From contig CALSTX010000010.1 in assembly GCA_943789375.1 (NCBI GenBank), positions 124,001 through 188,000 on the forward strand: a stretch of DNA of 64,000 bases, read 5' to 3'. Both the position numbers and the translations under genes were made by a program. The notes below the pieces were generated by a model. That model was not told the origin of the DNA, did no database searches, and saw only the letters and a list, made by a program, of their open reading frames with translations. Shown here in pieces: positions 36,785-45,898 of the stretch; the first letter of the stretch is position 1; every line of letters starts with the position of its first letter. Source of the DNA: an uncultured Opitutales bacterium. Its GTDB lineage: Bacteria > Verrucomicrobiota > Verrucomicrobiia > Opitutales > Seribacteraceae.

Positions 36785-36804
36785 TTAAATTCATTTAAAA
36801 CTTT

Positions 36805-39800
36805 CTATTTAAGTAAACTATTATCACGATCATCTCCCTTAAACGTGCGCCTGATCGTACCAGTTGGCGTCATGATAACGGGATCTTTAAAAATTGACTG
36901 TGGGCTAATATTTTGGATCGTCTCACGCACAGGTGAGCCACCCCTAGAAACTATATTGGCACTAACGAATATAAGGAGATTGCGCTTTTGGTAACTTTCA
37001 GCCGAGGATTGAAAAAGCCTTCCCAATAAAGGAATATTTCCAAGAACCGGAATTTTATCGTTTACTGTTTTGACTTCTTCCCTAGTCAACCCACCGATCA
37101 CTACTGTTGCACCATCAAAAATACTAACGGTTGTCTCTACTTTTCGAGTAGAAAATATAGGCATCAAGTTGCCAGATGGTTGAATGATTGTTTTAGTATC
37201 GTTGATTGCAGCTGAAGGTCCGCCATATTCAACGAAACCATCGAACTCAGTCACTTCTGGTTTAAGAAACAGGTTTATAGAATTGTATTTTTCAACCTTG
37301 GGGCGAACAAATAAAATAACCCCGACTTCACGAAAACCACGTGGTTTGTCTTCTGGACCAACTTCTTCAAACTGGGGCGTTGCTGATTCAATGGTTATAG
37401 CCCCTCCTCCTCCTCCTCCAAGAAGATTTCCACCACCAGGGGGAGTTGGGGCCTCGGCTTTTTCATAGCCAATTGGAAAAATAAACTCTTGGGCAATCGT
37501 GATCGTAGCCTCTTCGCCATCCACCACAGTGATTCTAGGTGCACTTAAAAGATCCGTACCCTGTTTTCTTTTGAGTGCACTAATAAGCAGCTTTGCTTGA
37601 CTCCCGCCTAATATAGTACTCCCCCCTGCACCAAACTGAAATGAATTACTAGATGAGCTTACCAGAGGAGAAACTCCTGCACCAATGTCAACGAAGCCAG
37701 GCAATACAGGAGCGGGCACCGGAAGAGTTACATTAGAAGTTGGATCTAGGGAGTCTTGAATTACTACTGAACTGTCTGAACTTGCTCCAGGGCTATGAGC
37801 TTGGGCAAGTGTACGAGTATTTCCTGTTAAAATGTTACTAAACGAAACAACTGGATTACCCTGAGAGTCAATAATTGGACCACCAGCTTGGTCAACCATG
37901 TAAGAAGGACTTCCCCAACCGAATTGCCAATCAAAGCTTATTTCATCTAAAGCACCTTCTTGAACTTCTAAAAATTTGGTTTCGATTTCTACTTGCTTAC
38001 TTGTATCTTTATCTAAACGGGCCAATATTCTCTCTATTTTATCTAGACTTCTTCGGTCATGGGTAACGATGATAAGAAAACCATCGAAAGCAAAACGATG
38101 GCCTTTGCTTTCATCAAAAGAAATCCCAGCTGCCTCTAGATAAGCCTTTACCTTGAGGTCATCGCCATCGCCACCACCGCCCATTCCACCGCCTCCTGCT
38201 GCAAACGGATCGGCAGCAGCTCCCCCTCCTCCTCCAGATCCACCCGTCATTCTGCGAACTGTTCCTTGAGTAATTTCATATTCTTCTGTTTCTAATCGAC
38301 GGCCTTGTATACTGCCGCCAGTTTTTGAAATAACAATCGCATTGGGTTCAATTTCATAAGTCCAACTTATCGATTCCGTGATCACAGAAATTGCATTTCC
38401 TAATGACATAGGGATCAAAGTAATTGTCACCTTAGGGTACTCTTCTTCGTCAGGTGGCTTCTTAGCATACATCAGTATACCTTTTTTGGTAATATCGGGT
38501 TCGGTTAGATCATTCTGTTTGGCAAGCCTCTGTAAGTCCATAATTACATCTGGCAAAGGGGAGTCAAAATAAGGCGTAGGTGAAACTTGGATAAGATTCA
38601 GTTTTTCCTCTACTTTTGATGTAACATCCTGAACATCAGAGGTTTCCTCGACAACTCGATCAAACACTTTTGGCCGTTCCCACTCTCTTTCAATTTCTTC
38701 AAGCATTTCCTGCCTTGTTTTGAGGTAACCCAAATAACTTTCTTCTTGGCGAATTTTTGAAATCCTTTTCAGCATTTCTTTGGCCTCATAGTTTTCTGAA
38801 AAACGAGTTTCGATAGCACGATAGGTTTCAGTTGCACCAACTAAATCATTATTTACAAACTGCACCTTTGCCCTCATCAAGAGTTCATCAAGCACAGCTT
38901 GGTTATCTTTCCATGAAGGAGTAAATTCAGTTATGTCACGCTTATAAGGATTCCGTTTGTCCATTTCAATTTTCTTGGCAAGCTTATCAGCCAAACCAAG
39001 CTCCTTTTTTACTGCCTTTCCCCCTTCTGACTTTTTTAACCCTGGTCTTCCAAAGGAAAGAGTATCTCCTTGAATATTCTTATCTTGATGAAAACCTAAT
39101 TTGAAAGCATCAATAAATTCATTTGCCTTTGCCCAATCTTTTTTCTCTCGATAGTCTTCAGCTTTAGCTAAATTAATTCGATTCTTTACCAAAGATGCTT
39201 CAAGAATTATGGGCCAAGTAAGGGTGTTCGGTTCAAGATAATTCATGATATTTAGCAGGTCTGACTCCGCTTCATCGTAATTTTTTAGTTTTATATTATC
39301 ACGAGCTTGCCGGAGAATATATTCGGCTTGCTTTGCTTGCTCCTGATTCTTTTCCAATGCTTTTTGAATCTCAGCATCGTAATCTATTTCTGCCTCTATA
39401 CCTAAAGTTTCAGTTTCTGCTGCTCTTCGGCTGTCCTCAATTTTCTTATATTCGATCACCAATTCTTGCACCTCTGCAACTTGCCCTTTTAACATGGCTT
39501 CCCCCATTTTATACCATGTGATCTGTTGTTTTGCTTTATACAAATCACTGATAAGCGCAATTGTTGAATAGCCCTCGGGAATGAGCGAAAGTGCTTCATC
39601 TAATTGTTGAGCAGCTTCCTCATAGCGACCGTCTTCACCTGCTTTTCTTGCCTTCAGTAAAAGTCTCTCACTGAGTCGCATCGTTGAGCTTACTTTTGCC
39701 TGTTCCTGCTCCATGAGACGGTCTAGGTCAGGCTTTGCATCATCTTCAGGCAAACCGGCTTTTGCCCGGATTTCAGCAAGGTCTTGTTTCGCTTTATCTA

Positions 39801-40323
39801 ATTCTTCAACTAATTTCCCAACCAATGATACATCACTTGGACCGTCTTTATTGAGCACAATCTCGCGTTTACGTTTCCTTTCGTTTAATTCTAGAGCAAT
39901 GTTATCACGATACCGATCCAGAAATTGGCTTGCTAGGGAAAACTGTTTCTCTCGCATTGCTTTGGTTGCAAGCTCGTAATATAATTTAGTTTCCTGTTGC
40001 CTTATTTGCGTAAGGTAAAATTGATTTTGAGCGGTTCTTTCGACATTTGAAAGGGCGGATTGAGCGAGTGCTTGAGCATTTTCTAGATCGCCATCCTTTA
40101 ACAGCTGTCGGATTTTTTGTAGAAGAGTTACCAAATTGGTATCCGAACCAATATTGTAATTTGTAACATCACTTTTGGCTGACTGAAACTTTGGAGGGGC
40201 TTCTTGGTTTGGTATTTGTATGTAAGGAATGGACGCTGCATTAGAATCTGATTGACCAAGGACAAAGGAATAGACCGATAGGTAAAAAAAACAGTAAACA
40301 AAATATAAATGTAGATATGACAT
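36805..40323 (-). CDS. Large secretin (GspD/PilQ superfamily), Amuc_1098-like
   Basis: A 1,172-aa outer-membrane channel protein. It has an N-terminal signal segment (residues 1-24), a long TPR/coiled-coil region to about 560, an STN/N0-like domain at about 575-665 (VTITLIPMSLGNAISVITES), a glycine-rich linker at about 690-720, and an N-domain ending in RILARLDKD. The secretin core runs from VEIETKFLEV (about 770) to the signature KIPVLGNIPLLGRLFQ near 1095. The large TPR half is unusual against GspD or PilQ but matches the verrucomicrobial secretin type. It is the last of five genes whose order matches Amuc_1102-1098 of Akkermansia. Probably the exit pore for a pilus-like or type II-like machine. 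Confidence 0.88.
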   Translation of the reverse strand: MSYLHLYFVYCFFYLSVYSFVLGQSDSNAASIPYIQIPNQEAPPKFQSAKSDVTNYNIGSDTNLVTLLQKIRQLLKDGDLENAQALAQSALSNVERTAQNQFYLTQIRQQETKLYYELATKAMREKQFSLASQFLDRYRDNIALELNERKRKREIVLNKDGPSDVSLVGKLVEELDKAKQDLAEIRAKAGLPEDDAKPDLDRLMEQEQAKVSSTMRLSERLLLKARKAGEDGRYEEAAQQLDEALSLIPEGYSTIALISDLYKAKQQITWYKMGEAMLKGQVAEVQELVIEYKKIEDSRRAAETETLGIEAEIDYDAEIQKALEKNQEQAKQAEYILRQARDNIKLKNYDEAESDLLNIMNYLEPNTLTWPIILEASLVKNRINLAKAEDYREKKDWAKANEFIDAFKLGFHQDKNIQGDTLSFGRPGLKKSEGGKAVKKELGLADKLAKKIEMDKRNPYKRDITEFTPSWKDNQAVLDELLMRAKVQFVNNDLVGATETYRAIETRFSENYEAKEMLKRISKIRQEESYLGYLKTRQEMLEEIEREWERPKVFDRVVEETSDVQDVTSKVEEKLNLIQVSPTPYFDSPLPDVIMDLQRLAKQNDLTEPDITKKGILMYAKKPPDEEEYPKVTITLIPMSLGNAISVITESISWTYEIEPNAIVISKTGGSIQGRRLETEEYEITQGTVRRMTGGSGGGGGAAADPFAAGGGGMGGGGDGDDLKVKAYLEAAGISFDESKGHRFAFDGFLIIVTHDRRSLDKIERILARLDKDTSKQVEIETKFLEVQEGALDEISFDWQFGWGSPSYMVDQAGGPIIDSQGNPVVSFSNILTGNTRTLAQAHSPGASSDSSVVIQDSLDPTSNVTLPVPAPVLPGFVDIGAGVSPLVSSSSNSFQFGAGGSTILGGSQAKLLISALKRKQGTDLLSAPRITVVDGEEATITIAQEFIFPIGYEKAEAPTPPGGGNLLGGGGGGAITIESATPQFEEVGPEDKPRGFREVGVILFVRPKVEKYNSINLFLKPEVTEFDGFVEYGGPSAAINDTKTIIQPSGNLMPIFSTRKVETTVSIFDGATVVIGGLTREEVKTVNDKIPVLGNIPLLGRLFQSSAESYQKRNLLIFVSANIVSRGGSPVRETIQNISPQSIFKDPVIMTPTGTIRRTFKGDDRDNSLLK

Positions 40324-40408
40324 CGAACAAACAGGGCAACAGTCGAACTTTTACAAACTCCCTATTGCATACATTCAAGACTGATGGTCAATCTCGAAAA
40401 GGAGTATA

Positions 40409-41698
40409 TTAAAGCAATCTTAACAATTTTTCAATGTGCTGATCTGGCTTTGGTCCTTTTTTGGTAACTAATATTGTTTTATTTACTTCGTCTATTTCCG
40501 TCACCGTGAATAACCTGTCCCCAAAATCAAAGGATATACCCCTGTCAGAGGTCGTAAAAGTAAAAGTTTTATTTTCTAATTTACTCAATGTCATGCGAAC
40601 TTCTATTTTTATATTTCCTGCATAAACTTCTTTCATCTGATTGTTAATTTCAAATGACTTACCACCTAACTGAAAGTCTTTGACCAGTGCCCTTCCAATT
40701 ATTTTGATTCCACCAGTTTTATCATCCTTATATTGTTGAACGACGAATTTTTCGATAACCAACTGCTTTGCTTCTTCTTCAAAAGATGAAGGGACAAGGG
40801 ATGGTTGCCCTCCCTGTCTGTCTAGATTTTTTTTATACGGAATTCCTACCTCAAGCCTATTTCTAACATTAGATGAAGATGAAGGGGTCTGCTTGGTTAA
40901 CATATCTTCAAAATAAGGGGTTTCACCAATCCAACTGACTAATCTGTAGGGATAAGGTTCATTGGAGAACCTGATGAGTTCCATTCCAAACTCTTCTTCC
41001 ATTTCTTCTTTAAAAACGGAAATTTCCGGTATGTTGGTTGTCAGCTTTCCGTTTACTAGATAAATGACAGGGGGTGTAAAAAGATCATAATTTGTTGAAT
41101 TTTCATCTAGATTCTCATGTTTCCATACAGGCCTTTCTGATATTTCATAACTAGAAGCTTCGATATTTTTACGTTGATAATAAGATAGGTGAAGACCTTG
41201 GAGGTTTAACTCTTTGGTGGTGATAAATACAACTTTATGGTCACTCGTTATCGATTCAATTGTTGATAACGGAATATTGGTGTTTTTTCTGTTTTGATAA
41301 ACAGTCAGGGGTTGCCTGAGACTTTGCCAGTTGTTGCTTAATTTAAGTTCATCTTGAGTGGTGAGTCTTCCAGTAATTTGCTGACCATTCTTGAGGTCAA
41401 TCACAACCTCTGCTCTTCTTTTTAGAACAACTTCGATGATGTCATAGGTCTCTACCTCAGAACCATTTGATTCAACAACCGTAATTCTATTGCCAGGCAT
41501 CAAGTTGTGCTTATTTCGTAAAGTCAATTCCGCAAGACCATTATTTATTTCAACCTCAAAAGGCGGCAAGTGGGCTAAAAGTGGACTATCTAAAGTAGAC
41601 TGGCTATTGTTGAAGAGAGAACCTACGGAAAAGCTTGCTAGTAAAAACAAAAGAAATGCTAAAAGCATTTTGTCGTAATAGTCTTTAATTTTGTTCAC
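40409..41698 (-). CDS. Amuc_1099-like membrane-anchored protein of the pilus-like locus
   Basis: A 429-aa protein starting at GTG, with one N-terminal membrane segment (YDKMLLAFLLFLLASFSVGS, about residues 8-27) and a periplasmic beta-rich remainder. It contains repeated short strand patterns around oppositely charged residues (RRAEVVIDLKNGQQITGRL, ISFDFGDRLFTVTEIDEV). I recognise no catalytic motif. Assignment rests on position between the PilO-like gene and the secretin. A PilP/GspC-like role linking the inner-membrane platform to the secretin would fit the architecture, but is inference. Its GTG lies inside the 3' end of the repaired upstream gene (overlap of 14 bases), as expected for a coupled operon. 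Confidence 0.7.
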   Translation of the reverse strand: MNKIKDYYDKMLLAFLLFLLASFSVGSLFNNSQSTLDSPLLAHLPPFEVEINNGLAELTLRNKHNLMPGNRITVVESNGSEVETYDIIEVVLKRRAEVVIDLKNGQQITGRLTTQDELKLSNNWQSLRQPLTVYQNRKNTNIPLSTIESITSDHKVVFITTKELNLQGLHLSYYQRKNIEASSYEISERPVWKHENLDENSTNYDLFTPPVIYLVNGKLTTNIPEISVFKEEMEEEFGMELIRFSNEPYPYRLVSWIGETPYFEDMLTKQTPSSSSNVRNRLEVGIPYKKNLDRQGGQPSLVPSSFEEEAKQLVIEKFVVQQYKDDKTGGIKIIGRALVKDFQLGGKSFEINNQMKEVYAGNIKIEVRMTLSKLENKTFTFTTSDRGISFDFGDRLFTVTEIDEVNKTILVTKKGPKPDQHIEKLLRLL

Positions 41699-41976
41699 TT
41701 GAAAATATTTTAGACTTGGCGTCTTCTATGATATCTGAATTTCCTGAATCAGTTAAAAATTCAACCAGATAATCTTCTTCTGCGTTTTCCCAAATAGTTT
41801 TGTTTTCAAATAAAATGTCAAAGTTGTTTGATACCTTCGTTACATACTCAATGAGAAAAATAAATTCTGAATTAACATCCTTAACGATTGGACTGCTTTT
41901 ACTCTTGGGAATGGGGGTTTGATCGCCAGAATTTCCAAATGGGTTAGGTATAAAATTTAAATCCTCTTGGGGGGTT
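41685..41976 (-). pseudogene. Detached C-terminal part of the Amuc_1100-like gene
   Basis: About 97 codons are open in the frame one base off from the upstream gene, reading EDLNFIPNPFGNSG and on to KDVNSEFIFLIEYVTKVSNN, ending in FSSEQN and TAA at 41,685. It has no start of its own and fills the only sizeable gap in the operon. One extra C in the C6 run (plus-strand G6 at 41,969-41,974) fuses it to the upstream gene as EEPPQEDLNF. Confidence 0.72.
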
Positions 41977-42817
41977 CTTCTATTAATATATCTCTCCTCA
42001 CAGAAATATTTCTTAACATAAACGGTGGTCTTAGTTGGTTTATAAATGTTCGGGCATGCATTGATTGACCTTTAATTGAAACCTTAAAAACGAGACTTTC
42101 GATTTTGCCTTTGGTGCGAAGAAGAAGTTGTTGCTCAGTACCAAGACTTAATTGATCATTTTTAATATACTTAAGATCAACCTCACCAGCATGCTCCCTT
42201 AAAATTTCAACTAATGAAAGACTTTCGGATTCAGTAACAGATTGAGTCAGAATTTCTACAATTTCTTTAATTATTTTGGCTTGTACCCCAATAATATTTG
42301 CCTCTTCTGGATTAAAACTCGGCCAAAAGCCATCGTAAGATGAAAATCCAAACCCAAAGTTATTTTCCGGTTTATTGCTAGTTGACCCAAAGTTGATGGT
42401 GGGCGTTTTATTTGCTGCAGAAGGTAATTCAATTTCTTTGGCACGACACCTAGCTCTCAAAGAAGAAAAAAGTCTAGTTATATCAGCATTTACAGACTCT
42501 GCCGCCTTATTTTTCCACTTAATCATATGATTTTCTCTTGGATTAAGTATCTTTTTCCAGAAGAGAGTCTGCTTCTTTTCGAGAGCCGCGAGTTGATTTA
42601 ATTCACTTTTTGCTTGAGAAAAATCATTGTTAAGATTTTTAAATTCTGCAAGTTCTCCATGGTAATCTTCCTGCAACTTAGCGGCCCTTTTAATTTCCGC
42701 CTCTTTTTCTTTGATTTCTGTAGTTATACTCGAACTGTAAGCCAAGAGAATCACGAAAGATAAAGCTGACAAAACAGAAAATATTACAATTATTAAATTA
42801 TCCTTAACTATATTCAT
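41957..42817 (-). CDS. Amuc_1100-like PilO-type pilus protein, C-terminus cut by a one-base shift
   Basis: A 286-codon ORF with an N-terminal membrane helix (about residues 9-28), a coiled coil (about 30-80) and a periplasmic alpha/beta part with a FVLxNxxxxR-like region near the end (INQLRPPFMLRNISVRRD). That layout is PilO-like, and in the syntenic Akkermansia locus this position is Amuc_1100. The stop at 41,957 comes 10 bases after a run of six C. With seven C the frame continues to 41,685, giving about 377 aa. It starts 4 bases after the PilM-PilN gene ends, so the two are tightly coupled. Whether the truncation is real, a slippage switch or a base-calling error cannot be told from sequence. 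Confidence 0.75.
   Translation of the reverse strand: MNIVKDNLIIVIFSVLSALSFVILLAYSSSITTEIKEKEAEIKRAAKLQEDYHGELAEFKNLNNDFSQAKSELNQLAALEKKQTLFWKKILNPRENHMIKWKNKAAESVNADITRLFSSLRARCRAKEIELPSAANKTPTINFGSTSNKPENNFGFGFSSYDGFWPSFNPEEANIIGVQAKIIKEIVEILTQSVTESESLSLVEILREHAGEVDLKYIKNDQLSLGTEQQLLLRTKGKIESLVFKVSIKGQSMHARTFINQLRPPFMLRNISVRRDILIEEPPKRI
41969..41974. repeat. Six-base G/C homopolymer at the frame break
   Basis: A G6 tract on the plus strand (C6 in the coding sense) lies exactly where the Amuc_1100-like reading frame shifts. Six is short for a classical phase-variable tract, so a lost base is also possible. Confidence 0.6.
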
Positions 42818-42821
42818 TAAT

Positions 42822-44582
42822 TTATAGTTTAGTACTTACTTGGTATTCAAAATGGGTGAAATATTTTCCAAAGAGATCACCCTTACCTTCAATTGAAAAA
42901 ACCTTACGGTTAATTTTACCCACAATAGGAATATCATTTATATAAGTAGTTAAAGCCGCCTGCTTTTGGCTATTTCGATCGATGAGAGCATTGCGTTTTT
43001 CCGATTCTTTTCCAGATAATTCCTCATCTGTCGCCCGAACTAAATATCGGCCTGTGAGCTCTATTTTTATTTCAGGTTTATTTCTATTTCTAACAGGGAC
43101 ACCCCTTATGTTTCCCTTTTTTTCTTGGATAATTATTTCAAGATTATCAAACCAAGTATCAGTAATTTCTGGATGCTCCAAGGTACCCTGTAATTCGTTT
43201 AACAAATTATGTATTTGCCAGCACACCTTTTGTTTTTCTGTGAAAGGTATATTTTTTTTGAAAACTTCATTGGCTAGTCTGTCAATAAATTCAAATTTGC
43301 TTTTTAAATCACTTTGTATGGTCAGGTTTTGAGAAAGTTTTTGTGTGTTTTCCTTTTGCTCAGAAAGGGTTTTGCCTAATTCTTGTAGTTGGCTTTTCGA
43401 CTTCACAAGGCCGGGCAAGGGTAAAAGTGCAAAAACACAACAAGCTAGACAAAGAAAGGGTTTCTTTTTTTGAAAACCTAAGCTTGTTAATTTTGAAGAC
43501 GGTAAAAGGTTTAATGGAGGTGCAAACTTTTTGTCACCTACATCCATGTATATTGTACTAGCTAACCCAACGGGTTCACTTAACATAAAAGGTAGTAATC
43601 CTTGCATCTCTGTAGAGACCCTTGATCCAATCTGAATAATTTTCGTTGGATCAAAATAATCAATACTCAATTGTTGGCTTTGACTGATATACTCAGGCAA
43701 ATGGCGAAGGAGGGCTCCTCTTCCAGCTAAAAATATCCTTTCTGGAGATTTACCTTTTTTCAGGCGTTTGTAAGTTACAATAGAACGGGTAATTTCTTGA
43801 CTAGCTCGTGCCAAAAACTGTTGAGCACAAGATTCAATATTCTGCAAATTTGGGTCATCTGGTGAAAAATTCATGTGACCAGCGAAGTAAGACTTTTTGA
43901 GTTCTTCTGCTTTTCCGAAAAGAACACCCAATCGATCTGCTAAGTTTTGCGTAAGTGCATTGCCTCCTACAGCAATACTTCTGATTAAAAAACCCGTTGG
44001 GTTTATAAAGAGCAAATTAGTAGACTTTGCCCCCATGTTGACCACCAAGGTTTCACTATCGTTTAAACCTATTCCTGACGCTCGCAAAGCATTATAATCT
44101 AAAATTGGTGCGGGCGTTAATTGGGTAGGCGTCAATCCCAATTGTACGATTCGTTCACAGAAAGTTTCAGCGACTTCTGGCTTCACTGCAAAAGCTAAAA
44201 TTTCTTGCTCTACCCCATCGTCATCAATGATCTGGTAATCCCATATTAAGTCTGCCAAAGGAAATGGCATTTTTTGAGAGAGTTCAAATCCGACAATTTT
44301 ATCCTGTTTGTCTTTTTCTACTTTTGGAACTCGAATCGTTTTCGTTAAAAGGAAGCTACCTGGAAAAATAAACCGGGCATTGCCTTTCAATTTGAGCTCA
44401 AGACAGAGAGTTTTTATTCCAGCAATGACTGAATCTAACCATAATGAATCTTGGGTATAATCATGGGTGAGGGTGTGAAGGCCGACCTTATTAAGATTCA
44501 GTACATTATCATCATAGCTAAACACGCTCGCAGAAACATGCGATATTCCGCAATTTATAATTAGCTCATTTTTGGCTGCCAT
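42822..44582 (-). CDS. pilM: PilM-PilN fusion protein, Amuc_1101-like
   Basis: A 586-aa protein. Residues 1-350 are an actin-like ATPase of the PilM/FtsA type: NELIINCGISHVSASVFS opens phosphate loop 1, VVNMGAKSTNLLFI is phosphate loop 2, IRSIAVGGNALTQNLA follows, and IFLAGRGALLRHL is the adenosine motif. A membrane helix sits at about 372-392 (FLCLACCVFALLPLPG), followed by a coiled coil and a small periplasmic domain ending in HFEYQVSTKL, which is the PilN layout. Fusion of the cytoplasmic PilM and membrane PilN parts fits the Amuc_1101 type. It should recruit the inner-membrane platform and interact with the PilO-like product encoded 4 bases downstream. The leader AAATTTTATG lacks a Shine-Dalgarno. 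Confidence 0.87.
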   Translation of the reverse strand: MAAKNELIINCGISHVSASVFSYDDNVLNLNKVGLHTLTHDYTQDSLWLDSVIAGIKTLCLELKLKGNARFIFPGSFLLTKTIRVPKVEKDKQDKIVGFELSQKMPFPLADLIWDYQIIDDDGVEQEILAFAVKPEVAETFCERIVQLGLTPTQLTPAPILDYNALRASGIGLNDSETLVVNMGAKSTNLLFINPTGFLIRSIAVGGNALTQNLADRLGVLFGKAEELKKSYFAGHMNFSPDDPNLQNIESCAQQFLARASQEITRSIVTYKRLKKGKSPERIFLAGRGALLRHLPEYISQSQQLSIDYFDPTKIIQIGSRVSTEMQGLLPFMLSEPVGLASTIYMDVGDKKFAPPLNLLPSSKLTSLGFQKKKPFLCLACCVFALLPLPGLVKSKSQLQELGKTLSEQKENTQKLSQNLTIQSDLKSKFEFIDRLANEVFKKNIPFTEKQKVCWQIHNLLNELQGTLEHPEITDTWFDNLEIIIQEKKGNIRGVPVRNRNKPEIKIELTGRYLVRATDEELSGKESEKRNALIDRNSQKQAALTTYINDIPIVGKINRKVFSIEGKGDLFGKYFTHFEYQVSTKL

Positions 44583-44615
44583 AAAATTTCTATTCTTCTT
44601 TAAGCTGTGTTCCCT

Positions 44616-45317
44616 TTACTTTTTGTCGCCCACCTTCACAGGTCCCATTCCTGCGAGGTAACTAGCATCAATTGTGTGGGCTGGTATGAGCACTCCTTTG
44701 TTTTCCGAACTTTTTGAAACGGCTTGAGATTTAAATGATTCTAAAATCTCTTTGGTTGCACCCCGGTAATCAAAATATACTGCATTAGATAGTTCGAAGT
44801 TAGAATCAGCATGAGAAATTTCTATCACATAACCTATTGGCTTTACTTTGGCTCCTAAAAAACCGTCTCTTTCAGCTACCATAGTAGGGAAAAGAAAGAC
44901 TGCATTTTTGGTAGTTCGATCAAAATCAAGAGTTTGATATTCAATTTCAGCGTCGTAATATTGATAAAAATCAGAGTCTTTAAAACTACCACGAGATCCA
45001 AGAAGATTCTGCTTAAATTTGTTCGCAAAGCATATCCATAATTTTACCTTTACATCGTCTATAAATTTTGGGTTGAAAGCTTGGTTTAAGGTTGAAGGCC
45101 TGCTTCCTTGTAATGCTTCTAACCTTGGGTGGTTTACGAGTTTAAAAGGAACGGTTATTCTAAGCCATTGATCGCTTTCCTTTTTGACGGGAAGTTTGTC
45201 ACTTGTAATATCAAGTTTTGCAAATTCGTCTTCTTCACCAAATACAAACAAGGTTCCAAAGGAAAAAATGGAGGATGAGAATAGATAGAATAAAATTATT
45301 TTCATAGGACTTTGCAT
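44616..45317 (-). CDS. Exported Amuc_1102-like protein, first gene of the pilus-like locus
   Basis: A 233-aa protein with an N-terminal signal sequence (IILFYLFSSSIFSFGTLFVFG, about residues 7-27) and a beta-rich body, beginning with the ITVPFKL strand near 50 and including AEIEYQTLDF and YVIEISHA. No catalytic motif is visible. The size, signal peptide and position directly before PilM match Amuc_1102 of Akkermansia, which has an immunoglobulin-like fold; the identity is by synteny. It starts the minus-strand block and is divergent from the Nudix gene, sharing the 67-base promoter region that holds an inverted repeat. An in-frame ATG at residue 5 (MKIILFYLF) is an alternative start. Confidence 0.7.
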   Translation of the reverse strand: MQSPMKIILFYLFSSSIFSFGTLFVFGEEDEFAKLDITSDKLPVKKESDQWLRITVPFKLVNHPRLEALQGSRPSTLNQAFNPKFIDDVKVKLWICFANKFKQNLLGSRGSFKDSDFYQYYDAEIEYQTLDFDRTTKNAVFLFPTMVAERDGFLGAKVKPIGYVIEISHADSNFELSNAVYFDYRGATKEILESFKSQAVSKSSENKGVLIPAHTIDASYLAGMGPVKVGDKK

Positions 45318-45338
45318 ATATTAAGATTTTATATAGTT

Positions 45339-45361
45339 TCTTATCCTTCCCTAAGATAAGA
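45339..45361. promoter_or_regulatory. Inverted repeat TCTTATC-N9-GATAAGA between divergent operons
   Basis: Perfect 7-base arms lie in the 67-base region between the pilus-like operon (minus) and the Nudix/pdh genes (plus). The position suits an operator acting on either or both promoters. The region is AT-rich, so a chance match is possible. Confidence 0.35.
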
Positions 45362-45384
45362 CATTTTAACAAGCAAAAAACCAA

Positions 45385-45867
45385 ATGCAGTTCAACATTT
45401 CATGCCTTCTCTTCATCAGAAATCATAATAATAAAATTCTTTTGCTTAAGAGAAGGAAATCCCCAAATAAAGGAAAGTGGAGTCCCCCGGGAGGAAAATT
45501 GAATATGGAAGATGGAGAATCACCAGTTGAATGTGCCATAAGGGAAACAAAAGAAGAAACTGGTATGGTACTTGAAGAAACGGATTTACATTTATTTGGT
45601 TATGTTTCGGAGAAATGCTACGAAAATAGTGGTCATTGGTTAATGTTTCTTTTCGACAGTAAGAAAAATATTGAACACTTACCAAAAAAATTTGATGAGG
45701 GATATTTTGAATTTTTCGAAGAAAACGCTATCGACGAGCTAAATATCCCTGACAGTGACCACAAATTGGTCTGGCCTTACTATTTTAAGAGAAATGATAA
45801 TTTTTGGGGATTACGAGCAAAATGGGTTAACGGTGATCCTAAGATTAAGATTGAAGCAAAAGCATAA
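45385..45867 (+). CDS. Nudix hydrolase (MutT-like)
   Basis: A 160-aa nucleoside-diphosphate-X hydrolase. The Nudix box spans about residues 37-60: the GGK at its start, then GES and the REtxEETG core, with the two Glu that bind Mg2+. There are seven residues rather than five between the Gly and the first Glu, a two-residue insertion (LNMED). Such enzymes remove 8-oxo-dGTP or cleave ADP-ribose and similar compounds; the substrate cannot be read here. It is 31 bases before pdhA on the same strand. Confidence 0.88.
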   Translation: MQFNISCLLFIRNHNNKILLLKRRKSPNKGKWSPPGGKLNMEDGESPVECAIRETKEETGMVLEETDLHLFGYVSEKCYENSGHWLMFLFDSKKNIEHLPKKFDEGYFEFFEENAIDELNIPDSDHKLVWPYYFKRNDNFWGLRAKWVNGDPKIKIEAKA

Positions 45868-45898
45868 TAAATAGATAATAAAATTTACTTAAAAATTT

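Noticed and set aside
37403-37419. CCT triplet repeat as a variable microsatellite
   Set aside because: Six triplets encode a Gly run in the secretin; changes would stay in frame and it is short, so simple composition is enough.
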